From positions 736,963-800,962 of the forward strand of contig JACAXG010000105.1 in assembly GCA_018881555.1 (NCBI GenBank): a stretch of DNA of 64,000 bases. The letters are read 5' to 3'. The notes below the pieces were generated by a model that saw only the letters and a program-made list of their open reading frames with translations, was not told where the DNA came from and did not search any database. A program made the position numbers and the translations under genes. This stretch comes from Amblyornis subalaris (taxonomy: Eukaryota; Chordata; Aves; Passeriformes; Ptilonorhynchidae). Positions 46,666 through 61,100 of this stretch are shown in pieces (within the stretch, counting starts at the first letter, position 1; each line of letters opens with the position of its first letter).

Positions 46666-47841
46666 GCAGAAGGCTGGGCACGTCTGGAGGGATTCGAGAA
46701 CTGAGCCGAGGGGAAGGGGCGAGAGGAAGGAGGCGGGGGGACGAAGGAGGAGGGGGGGCATGATCCACCGCCGAGCCGCTACGGCACTCCGCACCTCTGC
46801 CCCGCGCCCCCCCGCCCGCCCTGGCCCCCGGCCTCCGGCCTCCCCCGCCGCCAGGGCGCTCCTGACCCGCTCCCGCTCCACGGCCAGCCTCTCTCGGCTT
46901 CGCCTTTCGCCGCCCGCTCGGGCGCTCCCAGGATTGCCCCGTGCACCCTACCTTCTGCATGTGTCTCCAAAGTCCCCCCTCCAACCCCCGCCACGACCGC
47001 CGGGGCTCTGCCTGGCCCCGGTCTCCTCGCCGCGTGTCAGCCGCTCTCCGTGCCCCGATGCCCCGTCCGGGGGAGAGACCCACTCTGCCCGCTCCCTCTC
47101 AGTGGGGCGCTCCCCGCTCCCGGCGCCCCATCCCCGGCATCCCTCTGCCCTTCAGAGCATTTCCTGCACGGAAAACTTGCCTTAAAGTTTAATGCTGCCG
47201 CCCGGAGCTCCTCCCCCTGCCCCGCCGGCTTCCCTGGCCCCTAGCCGGGGTCTGGAGGAGTCCCCGGGCGGCGATTAAAGGTCAGGGAGAGGATTCGTCC
47301 CGCCGCTGCTCCAGGGCTGCCGCCGGGAAGAGGGGCGGCCCGCCCGGCCCATCCCCTCCGCCCCGCCACGGCGAGCGGCGACGGCGTTGGCGGCCCCGCT
47401 GCAGCCGCCCGGGAAGGGCTCCGCTGGCTGCCGCGGCCCGGCTCCGGCGGCGGGCGGGGAGCGAGCGGAGGAGGGGCGGGGGGACCGGCTGCATCGCGCG
47501 TGGAAGAAAATCTCCTTCCAGGTGGCTGCACAGCTGCACCAGAGCTACTAGTCGGCTCCAGGGGCTAGTGCTTTGAGGACTAGTGCTTCCATCCGGGGGC
47601 CTCGCATAGAGACCTTATATCCAAAGGATCTGGCTGTTAGAGTAGCTGCTTTGAACACAGGGATTTCCAAGTGCCCTCGTTTATTGTCGTTTATGGTCCT
47701 AACTGTCTAACCAGCGCCTGGAAAGCATATTCTGGGGTGAAAAAGTGGAGGGAACAAAAGGAAGCAAAAAGGTATTTAGTTAATGGTGGATATCATAACA
47801 ATGTTCAGAAATTCTGCTGCCTCAAAAATGTGTGAGAATTT

Positions 47842-47869
47842 GTATTTTTCTTTTCCCTCTCTATTTTAG
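47842..47869 (+). promoter_or_regulatory. KCND2: Candidate splice acceptor 59 nt before the KCND2 start codon
   Basis: A near-continuous pyrimidine tract (tttttcttttccctctctat then tttag) ends in AG at 47868-47869. The 59 nt from here to the ATG contain no upstream ATG, whereas the 180 nt before the site contain at least four (47693, 47783, 47801, 47828). This suggests the coding exon begins at 47870 and that a noncoding exon lies upstream in the CpG island. Confidence 0.55.
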
Positions 47870-47916
47870 TGGCTGGACCAGAACTGTCTTTAGATTGACT
47901 CCCTTAGCTGTAATAG

Positions 47917-49049
<1,133 letters not shown>

Positions 49050-50867
49050 GCAGCTGGTGTTTGGTTACAGCCAACATTTCAAGAAGTGTATTGACATGAA
49101 TGGAAAATACTCAATTTAAAAGAATGGTGATAGAAAAAAATGCAAGGGTAAGTTTTTGTTACAGAACTTTATGGATACAACTTGTCACTTCGGTCTAAAT
49201 GTTTTACGTGTGTCAGAGTTAACAGCATTGCTGAAATTAAAATAACCCAAATCTGAAAACTGCAAAGAACTTGACAAAGCAAACAACAAAACAAAGCAAA
49301 AAAAATCTTGAAACTGTTTGGTTTTGGACAGCAAAATTGGAATATTTTATTAATATCTGTGAGTTATCAGTGTATTTTTAATGGAGTGTTGTCTTTGCAG
49401 GACTTGTTACAGTGTTGCTAAAGTAGTAATATTTATAAGGAGAACTGAAGTGCAAGCTTTTAATATGATCAGTATGTGGATCTGCCATTTTGTTTGAAGT
49501 CATGTCTTGATGTAGACTTGAATATTTAGTTTGGTATTCCAAAGTGATTTGTTTTCATGAAAATCATGCTTTATCTTCATTAAAAAATATTCCTGATTGT
49601 ATTTAAGACACTGAACACATTTCCTTTGATTTTCATGGACATGTAACTTTTAAATGATGAGTGTCAAGCTACACTAACTGGAGACACACTCTGGGAAATG
49701 ATCTGAGGAAGTGTGAGACATATGACAGATCAAGCATGTGTCTTTAAACATAAGTCTGTTGGCAATATAATTTCTTTCAGAGAATTAGGGGTTAAAAAGT
49801 GTCATCGTTGACATTAGAATTCAATGCAGGTTAACAGAAAGAGAGAGTTAGTATTATTTTATAAAGTCGCTGATACCAAAATCTGATTGTATCAGCTGAT
49901 TCTGTGCACCAAGTTGTAAAATGCATTTGTCTGTAATTATAACAGGGATTTAGAAGGTTGACGAATTTGAGATTACAATTTTTCCCTATTAATTTTGAGC
50001 TGTATAGTACCATCTATGAAGCTGAAAATGTGTTGATTCCTTAGAAACTGACTAGTTATTTAATAATTACAGATACTAATTGACAAACTTTGCACTTTCA
50101 TTAAGGCAAAGCCCATAATTTTATTAGCATTTTGCCACATCTTGTTGGAATTGTTGAGATTTATGAAACATGTATAACTTTTAAATTTAACAAAATGAAA
50201 GTGCATTATTAAACTATTATGAAAACCTTGATTTATTATGTGCAATTGTAATTTAGTTGGGAAATGCACATACAAAATATTGAAAAAGATAAAGGGAATG
50301 TCTTATGCCACCATTTTTTATACAAGGCTTTTATCTTCAGTGTGATATAACAAATGAAGATAAATATAGTGCATTGTAAATATTTCATACTTCTTGTAAG
50401 GGCAAATTATGCTAAAAAGGAGTGACAAGAGCTTTGGGGATCTTAATCTGCTTTTTAGGTTCTGGGGGGTTTTTTTTGGCTTTCATTTTCTTCTGCTGGT
50501 GACAAATGGAAGGGACCAGTTAGCAGAAGAAACAAGTTATACATGATAACTAGTTCCACAGTCCTATATTTTCTGATGCTGATACTTTTTACCATTACTT
50601 TTAATTAGAACTGTGATAGTTTCAATAAAGAATTCACTGGTATTTAGACTGTATAGTCTTACTATAAAAGAACAGAAGCTGGTCTGTGGGGTTTTTTGCA
50701 ACAAAAGGTACTTTCTGAGTAAGTTGTTTCTGCTCTCATGCACAATGAGGAAAGTGCTTGTCCATGGTACTGAACAGAATCTTTTCTTGTTTTATGCCCA
50801 AATTACAACTGGTTATGACACATGTATGGTGTCTATCTGGTGTTAATATGATTTCTTTGGTTTTTTG

Positions 50868-50922
50868 ACACACACGCACACACACACACACGCACACACA
50901 CACACGCACATACACACACACA
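50868..50922. repeat. (CA)n microsatellite
   Basis: CA dinucleotides over 55 bp with several CG and TA interruptions, in KCND2 intron 1. Confidence 0.95.
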
Positions 50923-52023
50923 GAGTATTATTCTGTAGTTCCAGGTTTTGAAGTATTATTCTGAATAAAATCTCCAAAAGTACTGATGAAAATTGAACAT
51001 AATTTGAAATCTTTTTGAATAGAGCCTAGGAACCTATTTTTAAGTACACAGCCACACAATATTTTGTTCCTGAGAGGAACAAAAAGGGTTAAAAAGAATC
51101 CACTCATGCTTGACTCCTTTTTCAAATCAGTTTGCACAGAGAAAGTTTTAAGCAGGTTGTACAGAGATCCAGTCTCACCCTCAGGAGTTCAGGTATGATA
51201 CAAGTTCAAATATGACAGACATCAGCAATTTCTATGAAATCTTTAATCATTATTTATGATTAAATGATTTGTATGAAATCATAATTAATGTCCTTTTTAT
51301 AATATCATGATAACTATATAAAGATTATGTTTAAATGTTAAATATATATGTGAATAATTTAAATAAAATGAGCGTAATAAAAGCTTTGAAATCTTTTTAG
51401 TTGGTGGAATAATTACACAAAAGGAGAGGGAAATTATGAGGAAAAGCATCAAGGGTCAGTGAAAGCTGATTGTAATTAGTACTGATACCTTTTCTATGTG
51501 CTAAAGCTTATCACCTCTTTACTAATACAGAACTCCTGTTCATTCGAACTTTGGTTTTAGCTGAAGCAGGGGTATATAAATGAACTCAATAGGAACAACT
51601 TTTCTGTTTTAGGAACAAAGCTTGATGAAGTCTTTATGTTTTAAATGACAGTAGCACGCAGCCGGTTATGTGAAATATTACAAAAGCACGTGAGAGCTAA
51701 TAGTGAATAATAGATTAATATAAAATTGAGTTTTTGAGTCTTGGTGTCATTGTCATATTTTTCTAAAGCAAGGGTATTGAGTAAGCGACCTTTGGAATTT
51801 GGGGAGTTATCACCTTGGAAGCACAGCTATATTTCTCAGTTCTGCATGATTGCTGAGCAATTAAGGTGCCTTTAAAAAACATAGATTACATTTTCCTCTG
51901 CAGAGTGCTAGTGGCTTCAAATATTACTACATTTTTGCCTCCAAGGATATCCCAGCTATTAACTGCTCTTGACTGCTCAACTCAAGTAGTACATGTGCAT
52001 GGAAATGTTACATGAAATAAATG

Positions 52024-52122
52024 AAAAAGAAGTTAAAGAAAGGGAAGAAAGGAAGAAAGAGAACATGAGAAAAAGATGAAGAGAGAGCGAGAGAATGAGA
52101 GGGAGAGAGAGAAAAGAGAAAG
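52024..52122. repeat. Polypurine (GA-rich) tract
   Basis: About 100 bp of nearly pure A/G (gaaagg, gaagaaagg, gagagagcgagag, gggagagagag) with a few T or C interruptions. Confidence 0.85.
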
Positions 52123-55100
52123 TTTACTCTAGAATAACAGCATGCACACTTCCAGAAACTGAACTGTCTGATTTTAAACGTCAAATTGGTGTTTTATCAG
52201 GATTAATTGTAGCAAAAGTAAAGTAGGCACAAGAGGAGAAAAGAAAATAAAATTGAAAGAGGTCACAAAACATTTTATGGAGATTCAAGATAACAATGGA
52301 AAGCGTAGAAGGGACATACAGGTCAAGAATCTGGTTAGTGTAAAACTTGGCAGAGAAGAAAGCTCAAATCTATTGAACTGGGAGTGGCAGACTTCTGTGG
52401 GTGCTTGTGAGCATCTACACCCGTAATAACAGTTATGTCACTTTCTTCTGTCACCTTATAATGTGATGATCTAATAACTTTCCTTCTTTCCTGTCAGTAG
52501 CCAGCAAATGAACTGGAATAGCTGGTAAGGTTTTGATGGTGTAAGAATAATGTTTGTTCCCAAGTCAGTCAGAGCTGTAGTGTAGTTTGTGTTTTATGAA
52601 GATATTATACTTTAAATGGGAAACATAGTGCCCTTCTGTGACTAGTTCTAAAGCAATCTCACTGCTATGTTAAAATTCTGGTTTTATGGCCTTTACATTG
52701 GGTAGCTTTGTCAAGTCACACAGTGCTTCTGTAGATAAGCACAGGACTTTATGAAGGGAAGCTTAAACACAACAGTACTCATTTATTTGCTTTGATTGTA
52801 TAAACTAGAGGTGTGTCTTCCAGAAAAGATAAAGCAACTATTTGTTTTCATTATTTGTTAATATAGCCCATAATGTGTGAGGAATCCCACTTAAGATATA
52901 TCAAATTCCCTAAAGACTTTATAATAAACAGATGACTAGATGTGATAATGGAAAACCTCAAACAGTGAACAAGGGAACAGGGCAATGGATCTCCTTTTCC
53001 TGCACATTCAGATTTTTTCCCACCTTCACTCCTCTTTCCATTCTTTTTCCATCACTACAGGTATATTCTATTTATTTCTTTTCTCCATTATTTATCCAAA
53101 CTACCACTTTCCATAGTTTTCATGTTTGGGGTTGGTCTACTGGTTGGCACCTTTCCTCCCTTCTTCAAGAGAATGTTAACATTCATAATAAGACTCTTCT
53201 GGCTTTATTTTTTCTTCTTCTGCTCCTTTGTTCTGGATTCCTAATTCATCCTTCACGAGTAGATCAAGTCTTTCGTTTGTCATCATTGTCATTCATTTGA
53301 CCTGAACTTTCCTCAGAACGGATTTTTTGTTCTGACCTTTGTTTGATAGATTTTTCCTTATGAGCATCATAAAATTTCCACATCATCACTTTTTTTCTCA
53401 AATGCCACACATATTCTCTTGTTTTCGTTTTCTCACCACTGTGCCATTTTCGGTGCCTTTAGTTCCTTATAGTCTCAGCATTTTAGTTTTAAATAATCCA
53501 TCTCTTCCGAACTTTTATTAAAAATTGAGTTTAATAAAATCTGACAAGAGAGAACAAAATTCAAAATCTTTGTTTTGTAAAAAATTTCATTAAAAGTTTG
53601 GATGTATTCTTATGATGAGTATTACAAATGTAAAGATTCACAGAGTTAGAGTACTATTTCTGTATCTTGTACCTACATACTGGCTCATTCATTCATTTTT
53701 TGTTTGATATTTTCAATGCTGTTTCAAATAGAATTTTTCTATTTTTTTCTCCTTATATACAACCTAGTGAATTTTGTATTTTACAAATGTGTTTGATGTC
53801 TCAATCTATTTTCTCTTCACAGCGGAGACATTTAGCCTATATAACAGAGAAGGGACAAAGTGTAGCTGTGATCACCTTCAAAGTACATTACTAGATATTC
53901 AAAAAGGGCTCCAGGGAGAATTTGTAATACTAAGGGTCATTTTGATGGCAGTAAAAAAAAATTATTTGTTCTGTAACAAAAAGATTACTCAAACTGTATT
54001 GGTTGACAGAATCACTGTATTCTTATTTAGTTGTACTGAGGACCAACTTCCATCTTCAAAAAATCCTGGAGATCTCTCAAGGGAAAAGGAGTTAGCTTGT
54101 TTCACTCATTTTCCTTGAGCATGAATTTTCTTAGTTCCGTTATGAAGAGCATGAAGGTGATGCTTAACAAAAAGATCTTTCTTCTCAGAATCAAATATAT
54201 TTACTCCTTTGGTAGAAACAGATGGAATTTTGTTTCCTTGTTGTTACTGTGAGACAAGAATAAGAACAATTAGATTAGTGATGATCTGAATGTAGCATAG
54301 GAATATGCTTAGCACAGCAGAACAAATCATCTTGGAGAATAATTATGACTAGTGCCTGATCTATTAATTAGGTCCTATCATTCAACTAATCATCAGTGAA
54401 TACTGTCATTTTAGCAAAATCTTCAAGTGATCAGACCCAAGAAGTTCAAATTGAGTGATGACAATCCATATGTGACTCACATCATTGTGCCTAAGACGAA
54501 AAATTTGCAATATAAAAGCCATATAAATCTATGAATACAGTATTAGAAATAGTGCTACTGTGCAAAAAAAAAAAAGAAATCTGGAAATGGAAACTGTATT
54601 TCTGAACAGGGGAATATAAATACCACGGAAATAAAATGATTATTCAAAATAAGTTGAGAATATCTTGCAACTACAGGGTGACAATTAATTTTTCAGACAC
54701 TTGAAAGAAAGTCTAATGGATTACTCCTTTTACTCGATTTTTATGACATTATAGTCCATTGGCAGAAGTTCATAATTTGCATCATGGTAAGCTAATGAGA
54801 GAAGAATCCTTATCATCAGGGGTTGAGATTATAGATTGTTCCATAGAGGGAGTATAAATTAGAAATACAGAAACAAAGTTGAGAATCAGCCTTAACAGGT
54901 TTCATCAGTTACCTGACAACAGAACTGACAGAGTGATGGAAAAGATTCTGTGTATTTCTGTACCTATCATTTTTTGGGAGATAGATAAGAGCACAGGTTT
55001 TTCTGGAAGACGTATTCTTTAGGACTTTTTTTTTTCCACTCTATTGTTTGTGTAGCAAAGAAAAGGCTTTTGAATTTATAGACAGTGCTTTAAAATGATA

Positions 55101-58100
55101 GCTCTATGCTACACTTCCAGGAACAGTAATAGTCACCATGCTTGAACTTCGACCCCTATCAGAGTTAGTAGCCTAATTTCTAACACTATTTCTTAAATAT
55201 TTTTTTATGAAGCATATGATTTTGATCTTCCTGTGCCTCTGGTAACATTTTATAAATCTCTTGTTAAGTAAAAAAGCTGTGTCGTTTGTTTTGACCAAAA
55301 AAATCAATTTCACCAAAGTACACAATGAAATTTGCATTATTTCCACAGCGTAGGCTTAAATATATGTGAATTGAGATGAAATAAAAACTAATGCTTTTGA
55401 CTAGAGCGCCTGATGTGCAACAGGTATAAGTGTCCTGTAGAAAAATACTGGATACGAAAATTTACTTAGGTATCTGGTGTATGAAGGCTCAGGTTTAAAC
55501 ATGAACACCTACAAAGATCATGTGATCAAGGCATAAAAAGAATAAAATCCAACAGGATTCAGCTCTATTATAATTCAAATGAGACTGCACTCCTTTTCTC
55601 ATAGCAGCATAGACACAGATTAGGCATTATTAGAAGATACATCTTAATGTACCTAGTTATCAGTACAGAGTTCCTACTACCGTCAGTTCAAATTCTAGCA
55701 GTTAAGTGTATTGACAGAAGCTAACAAAACAATAAAAGGCTGCTATCTGTCTGATTATTAAAGATATAAAGATATAATTCATATAAGCAATTGTATTTTT
55801 TGTGTATTTAGAAAAGCACTTTCCTTTCTTATGTTCTACTGTGCAATATTGTTCCCTGCTTATCTGCAAGTCTCCATCCTGAAGGTGAAAGCATTAGGAG
55901 CTACTGTGTAAATGTACTTAATTAAAGTTTGATTCTTCACAGTTCCAGAAAATGTGAGGTTGCCAAAAACCCTACAAAAATGTTATTAGTATGAACAAAG
56001 CAAAATTTTGCGTATTTAAAGTATTTAGGAATAGTATTTTGCATTTCATCCCTGTTTTTTCAGTTTCATCTGTGTTACTGGTTTCTTTGATCTGGTTGGC
56101 TTAACTGAGAGGTCTTACAGACACAGAGATCTCCTAAGTTTATTCGTTTATAGGAGCCAAACACTGCAAGGGAGAATTTAAATACATATACGTGTCTGGA
56201 GATGCAGATAGGCACTCAACTTGAATTCTCAAAGGAGGCTCAGTTGTTAGAAACACAAGGGAGAACAGCTGAAGGCAAATCAGCTGTGCAACTAGGTACC
56301 TAGTCACCTTAGGAAACATAGTCTTATGTACACAGGAGTAACTTCTAGGATAAGCGTAGAATATTGTAGAATATACCAAAAGGACTTTGGGTATGTCCCA
56401 GAGTCAGGATCAAATGCCCCTATGAGAATCAAATGAATCCTGCTAGGGTTCAGGTCTTGTTAAAATAGAATATGCTCTATTTTCATGTAATACTGTAGGA
56501 AGGAGATAAGTGTTGTGTGTATGGTATTCTTTGGAAAGAGGAATGAGTAATTCTAGTAGACGAAGAAGGGTAACTGAAAGAGTAATGTAAAGCATCCAAG
56601 GGATATATTTTTCTGATCCTAGTTTTCTGTCTCTGTGGTCTTCAAACCAAGAGTTCAACATGAAAAGAAACGTAAGAAATGGAAGCTATGATACGCAGGT
56701 ATTATTAAATTAATGAAAATGTTTTTAGAAACTGTGAAAAATTGTAAAATGGTGTCAGGTAAGTGATTCCATTTTTCAAAGAAACGTGCAATCTGAGGAT
56801 TTATTGGTTTCAATTGGTCTCATTTAGCTTATATACAGTAAATTTGTTAAGATGATGATGTGTGGTAAGAAAAGGTAAAAGGTAATTCTCAGTTTTGACC
56901 ACTGCAAATTCATCCCCTTCTCTGGTGTGCTGGCAAACATTCTTATTTTGTGTCTATTTGATTTTTTAACGTACATTGTTTGTATACTTATGTAGGAAGT
57001 TCGAGAAGTACTTTCCCTGCATTTGGGTTTTCTTTTTGTGCAGTAATATGAGCTTTGTAAGCACAGTCCATAGCTCTGCTAGTTGATTTTTACCTTAATC
57101 TCTGTTCCTAAATGAAGCATATTTAAAGCACATTTTCCTGGTTTCGCCTGATTCTTTGCAAAAAAAATTTATTTCCTGGGGTAAGCATCTTGTATCACAG
57201 TTCTTTGTCTTTGAGGTGGCATTGTGATTTGTGAGCTGATTTTTAACCAGACCGTGTCTAGCTCAGCTTTGTACTTACTACTGCTTCCACTAAAGCTTCA
57301 TATCAAAAAATAATATAGGAGGCAAAAATCCCAATATGGAAAACACTTGTATAATTTTTTAAAAATATGATCTAATATCAACATTAAACCAAAAACATCA
57401 TAAAATATGTATCTGTATCTGTATAAATAGATGTAAAATTCAGCTGTTTGATTATTGAAGACTCTGTGTCCTTAGCTAAAACTTCTTACGGTATAAAAGG
57501 CACTATAAACTTCTAGGATTTTATTTAATTACTCAGAGTACTTTGGTAAATTAAAATAAAGTAAGTACATTTCAATACAGTTTTAAATCTCTTGGATTAA
57601 GAGAATTAATCTTGGATTAAGAAGTAACTGTGAACCTCCTTAAAGGTACCTATAATGGTCTAATTTTATGATAATACATTAACATGCTTTGATTAATTAT
57701 TATTTTGGAAAAAAAATATTTTGAGGCCAAACCCCAACTTTTTTCAAATGTATATCCAGAGATATGGGGGTTTTTTATGAATTANACTGGCGGGTTCTCA
57801 AAATATTTTGGCTGATACACATGGAACAGTCTTTCAAGTTATCACTTGAAAGCTTGTCCATCCAGGCATTCCCTGTAAATGGCTGAGAGTCAGACTGTGA
57901 GGTTGTGAAGGAATTAATTTAAGATTGTGTAATAGCTACAGTCTGAATGTGTCTTTTGCATCCTAACTCACTGCTTCTTTCAGGAAGACGAACTGAGAGA
58001 GTTTTGTGTATGAGAGCATTTGGAATATGAGTGGGATCCTTAACTTTTCATTGTTGCTACTGTTCATATCCCCCTTTTTTAATGCCCAAAAGAGGAGTTT

Positions 58101-61100
58101 TATTATTGTGTGAGTGGCCTTACTTTCAGTTTCTGCAACTTTTATCTCTTCCACTTGCAGCCACTTAACAATTCTCTAGGCATCCTTATCAGCTATGGGC
58201 AGCAACTACTGCACTGTGCAGAGTTGCTTAGGAACAAAATTGATGCTCTTTGACATGGTGGATTACAGCTGCAACATGCTGGTCCCCAACTCTCCTTCTT
58301 CCCACAGAGGAATAAAAAGCAGAGAAGTTGAAGATGTTTTTCAGATCTGGTTGTGAAGAGCCTATATACTTTTTCGGTTGAGGGTATCTAATCACTTTGT
58401 TGTTGCTATACAGCAGGTTAAGAATTGCGACCTTTCTATTGGAGATACAGCAATATCAAAAAATCTTTAGTAACAGCTCTTTTTAACAGCAACTTTGTAA
58501 TATAAATACAACAGTATCTTGTACCACTTACAGAATTGAGAGTTTTTAGTTTTACTAAGCTTTTTTGGTTGGGTTTGTTATTGATGCATTTGTTTGTATC
58601 AGTTGATGAAATCCAAGTTGAGATATGGATATCATGGACTAGAGACAGGAGAACTGGACAAACAGAGTATACACCTATTCTCACACACCTAGCGAGAGCT
58701 ATGGCTGCAGCTGTCTCTTGTGTTTAATTGATATGTATTTATATTAAAAGAAACTTTCAATATTTTGAACTCTACATTGTTTGAGAATTTAGGTAGAATT
58801 CACCATTTTAGCATATGGATGGAAGCTTTTAAGAGTACAAATTGAAGCTTTCCCACAGAGAGGTACTTTAGTCTATCCACAGATTGGCTTAATGATTTGA
58901 CATGCTTAGTATTAGTTATTTTACAAATGAAAGAGAAGCTCAAGTTTTATCTGATTTGCTTGTGAACAAAGTAATCAATCTATAGTACGCTAATTTGTGT
59001 CATAAGGTGCTGAGTTTTAGAGGTAAATATTATAAAGGAAGCTCCTTACGAAAAAAGCTCTAGGTAATATGTGTTATGTACACTGTCCTCAGACCACATG
59101 CTACTTCTGGCACCTCTCCTTTCGTCCCATCACAGTCAGATCATTGCAGAAATTGTGGCTACTGAAAGGCTGTAATCATCGTCATTCCTTTAGCCTACAG
59201 TTTCTTTCCTTTGAAGGCCTAAGTTTTTGAAATTTAGTGCATTAAGTAGTTCAGGGGGGAAGCAATGTTGCTAGTCTTGCTGGTGAACCCTTCAGCACGG
59301 TTCAGCCTCTTGCCACACTGACAGAGCCACGACAGTCTCTCTCCTCCCCTGGGGACAGGCACAGCTGCAGACCGGAGATTATGCTGACTACTTGTGTCTG
59401 GCACACATGACCGGTGATTTTAAAATATAGACACCTTTATGCAGCAGTGCACACATGTAAGATAAAATCCTTGTTGTGGGAGGGGGAGATAGGAACCAGT
59501 TTTGTTTCAGGTCTCCAGAAGACAGAAGAGTGCCTGGAGTGAACTGCCGAAATCCCTTTGGATGCAACTGCCGTTTGGCAACTGTCTGCCCTGAGCCCTC
59601 TTCACACCTTGAGTACAGCACAATGTCTGTCAGGCAGTCATCCATGGAGTGGGTTTACAGTGAGCTAGGTCATGCAACAGGAAAGAGGTTTTGGGTCTTG
59701 CAACACTTTCCCAGATGGTATGTGAGCTTTCCCTATTACTCTATGTAGTCACCACATTTAGTGTGCACTGCTTGCTACGTCTTTGCAAACAAATTAAGTA
59801 AATAAAGAGCAAAGATGATTTGGAATACTAGACAGAAAAATTGATGGAAATATGGACTTAGATCTACATAAGTGGTTTTGAAAGATATTCATGTCGAAAG
59901 ACTGAAAACAGGTTGGTTCATCTCTTTAGTCTCAGTGGTGTATCTTCTGCTTTAATATACTTTCTGATACCTGTTTTCTAGCTCACTAGCTATTCCCAGA
60001 GGTTCCTTTGTTTTCAAAGCAAGCAAATCCAAATGCAGCAGAAAGGTGTCCTTAAATAAACCATTCATGTTGTCTGTACCTTGTTAGTTTCCCGGTCCTT
60101 ATGTTAGTGTGGAAGGATATAGCTATAGAATTTAGAGATGGTGTCTTAGGTGTGTGGTTTTTAAAGAAGACAATCAGGACATACAGCTATTTTAAAGGAG
60201 ACAACTAGGACATATCATACAATAGAATTATTATGGAAGAATCTGGAGGTGGAATTCCAACTTATTTCTCTGCCAGTAGCTTACTGTCTCTGGGAGATAT
60301 TTATAGATCTTAACTTACTCCTCCAAAAGCTAAATAGTTCTGAACTAGTCATCCTTGTCTCACTGAGAAGGTAATGAAGAGAAGCAGGCATCTGGATGTG
60401 CTCATTCCTCTGCACTGAGTATAAATGAAATTTATTATAATTAGTGGAGACTTTAAATACCAAGTGGAAATGGATGAGATAAATCTCAACCTCTGTGGGT
60501 AGTTGGCTTGATCTACTTTACTTGTTCCCAGTTACATAACTGTGAAAGGCCCATAACATATTCCTTTCAAAGACCATAGCAGAGTACATGCTTGGCATTT
60601 GATGGCAATTCCCACTTTATCAAAAAGGCAACGTGTCTGCTACATTTAAACTCAAAATATTCATGCTTTGTGTAACCCTGAAGGCCACTTCAGTGCTTTT
60701 GACAATTTTTTGTCCTTTTCCAAACAACACAACAAAAATTTTAAATTAAAAAAAAAGGAGTTTTAATGTTTCTGCTGGTTTAGAAGAAACCTCTAGAAAT
60801 TTGAAAGAAAATTTAAGTGTCCACTATAATTTTCTGCGTGAAAGAAGTCATTCTTCAAATAGCAATGCTTTTGAATTAAGATATGGAGAGCTTAATTACT
60901 TTGACTTCAAAAGGTTGTAAACTATTTCTGTTCTTCTGAATGGGAAACCTAAAGACCAAGTCACAGGGTGGTTGTGTTAGCTGTTTCACCAGTGTTCATT
61001 TCTAAAGTGTCCCAATAGAGACATATCAGAGGTATCCTCTCATGCTGCTGTTCTAATGTCTTCCAGGAGGTCTCAGAGCTCTAGACTGCAGTTAGGCATA

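Larger units (their letters stand above)
45330..47530 (+). promoter_or_regulatory. KCND2: CpG island: likely KCND2 promoter and 5' UTR region
   Basis: There is an abrupt change from AT-rich DNA to about 2.2 kb of very GC-rich, CpG-dense DNA ending about 400 bp before the KCND2 start codon. GC-box-like ggggcggg sequences occur (for example near 47473-47480), and no TATA box stands out. Long open frames in all six frames here (up to 230 codons) come from lack of stops in GC-rich DNA. The exact transcription start cannot be placed. Confidence 0.8.

Noticed and set aside
46625..47185. 152- and 173-codon open frames upstream of KCND2
   Set aside because: Same GC-rich composition effect. There is no domain, and opposite-strand frames of equal length cover the same bases.
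52932..54118. Open frames of 114-122 codons in KCND2 intron 1 as possible hidden exons
   Set aside because: They do not encode the expected continuation of the Kv4 pore (YGDMVP), have no similarity to known families and lack clear splice-site pairs.
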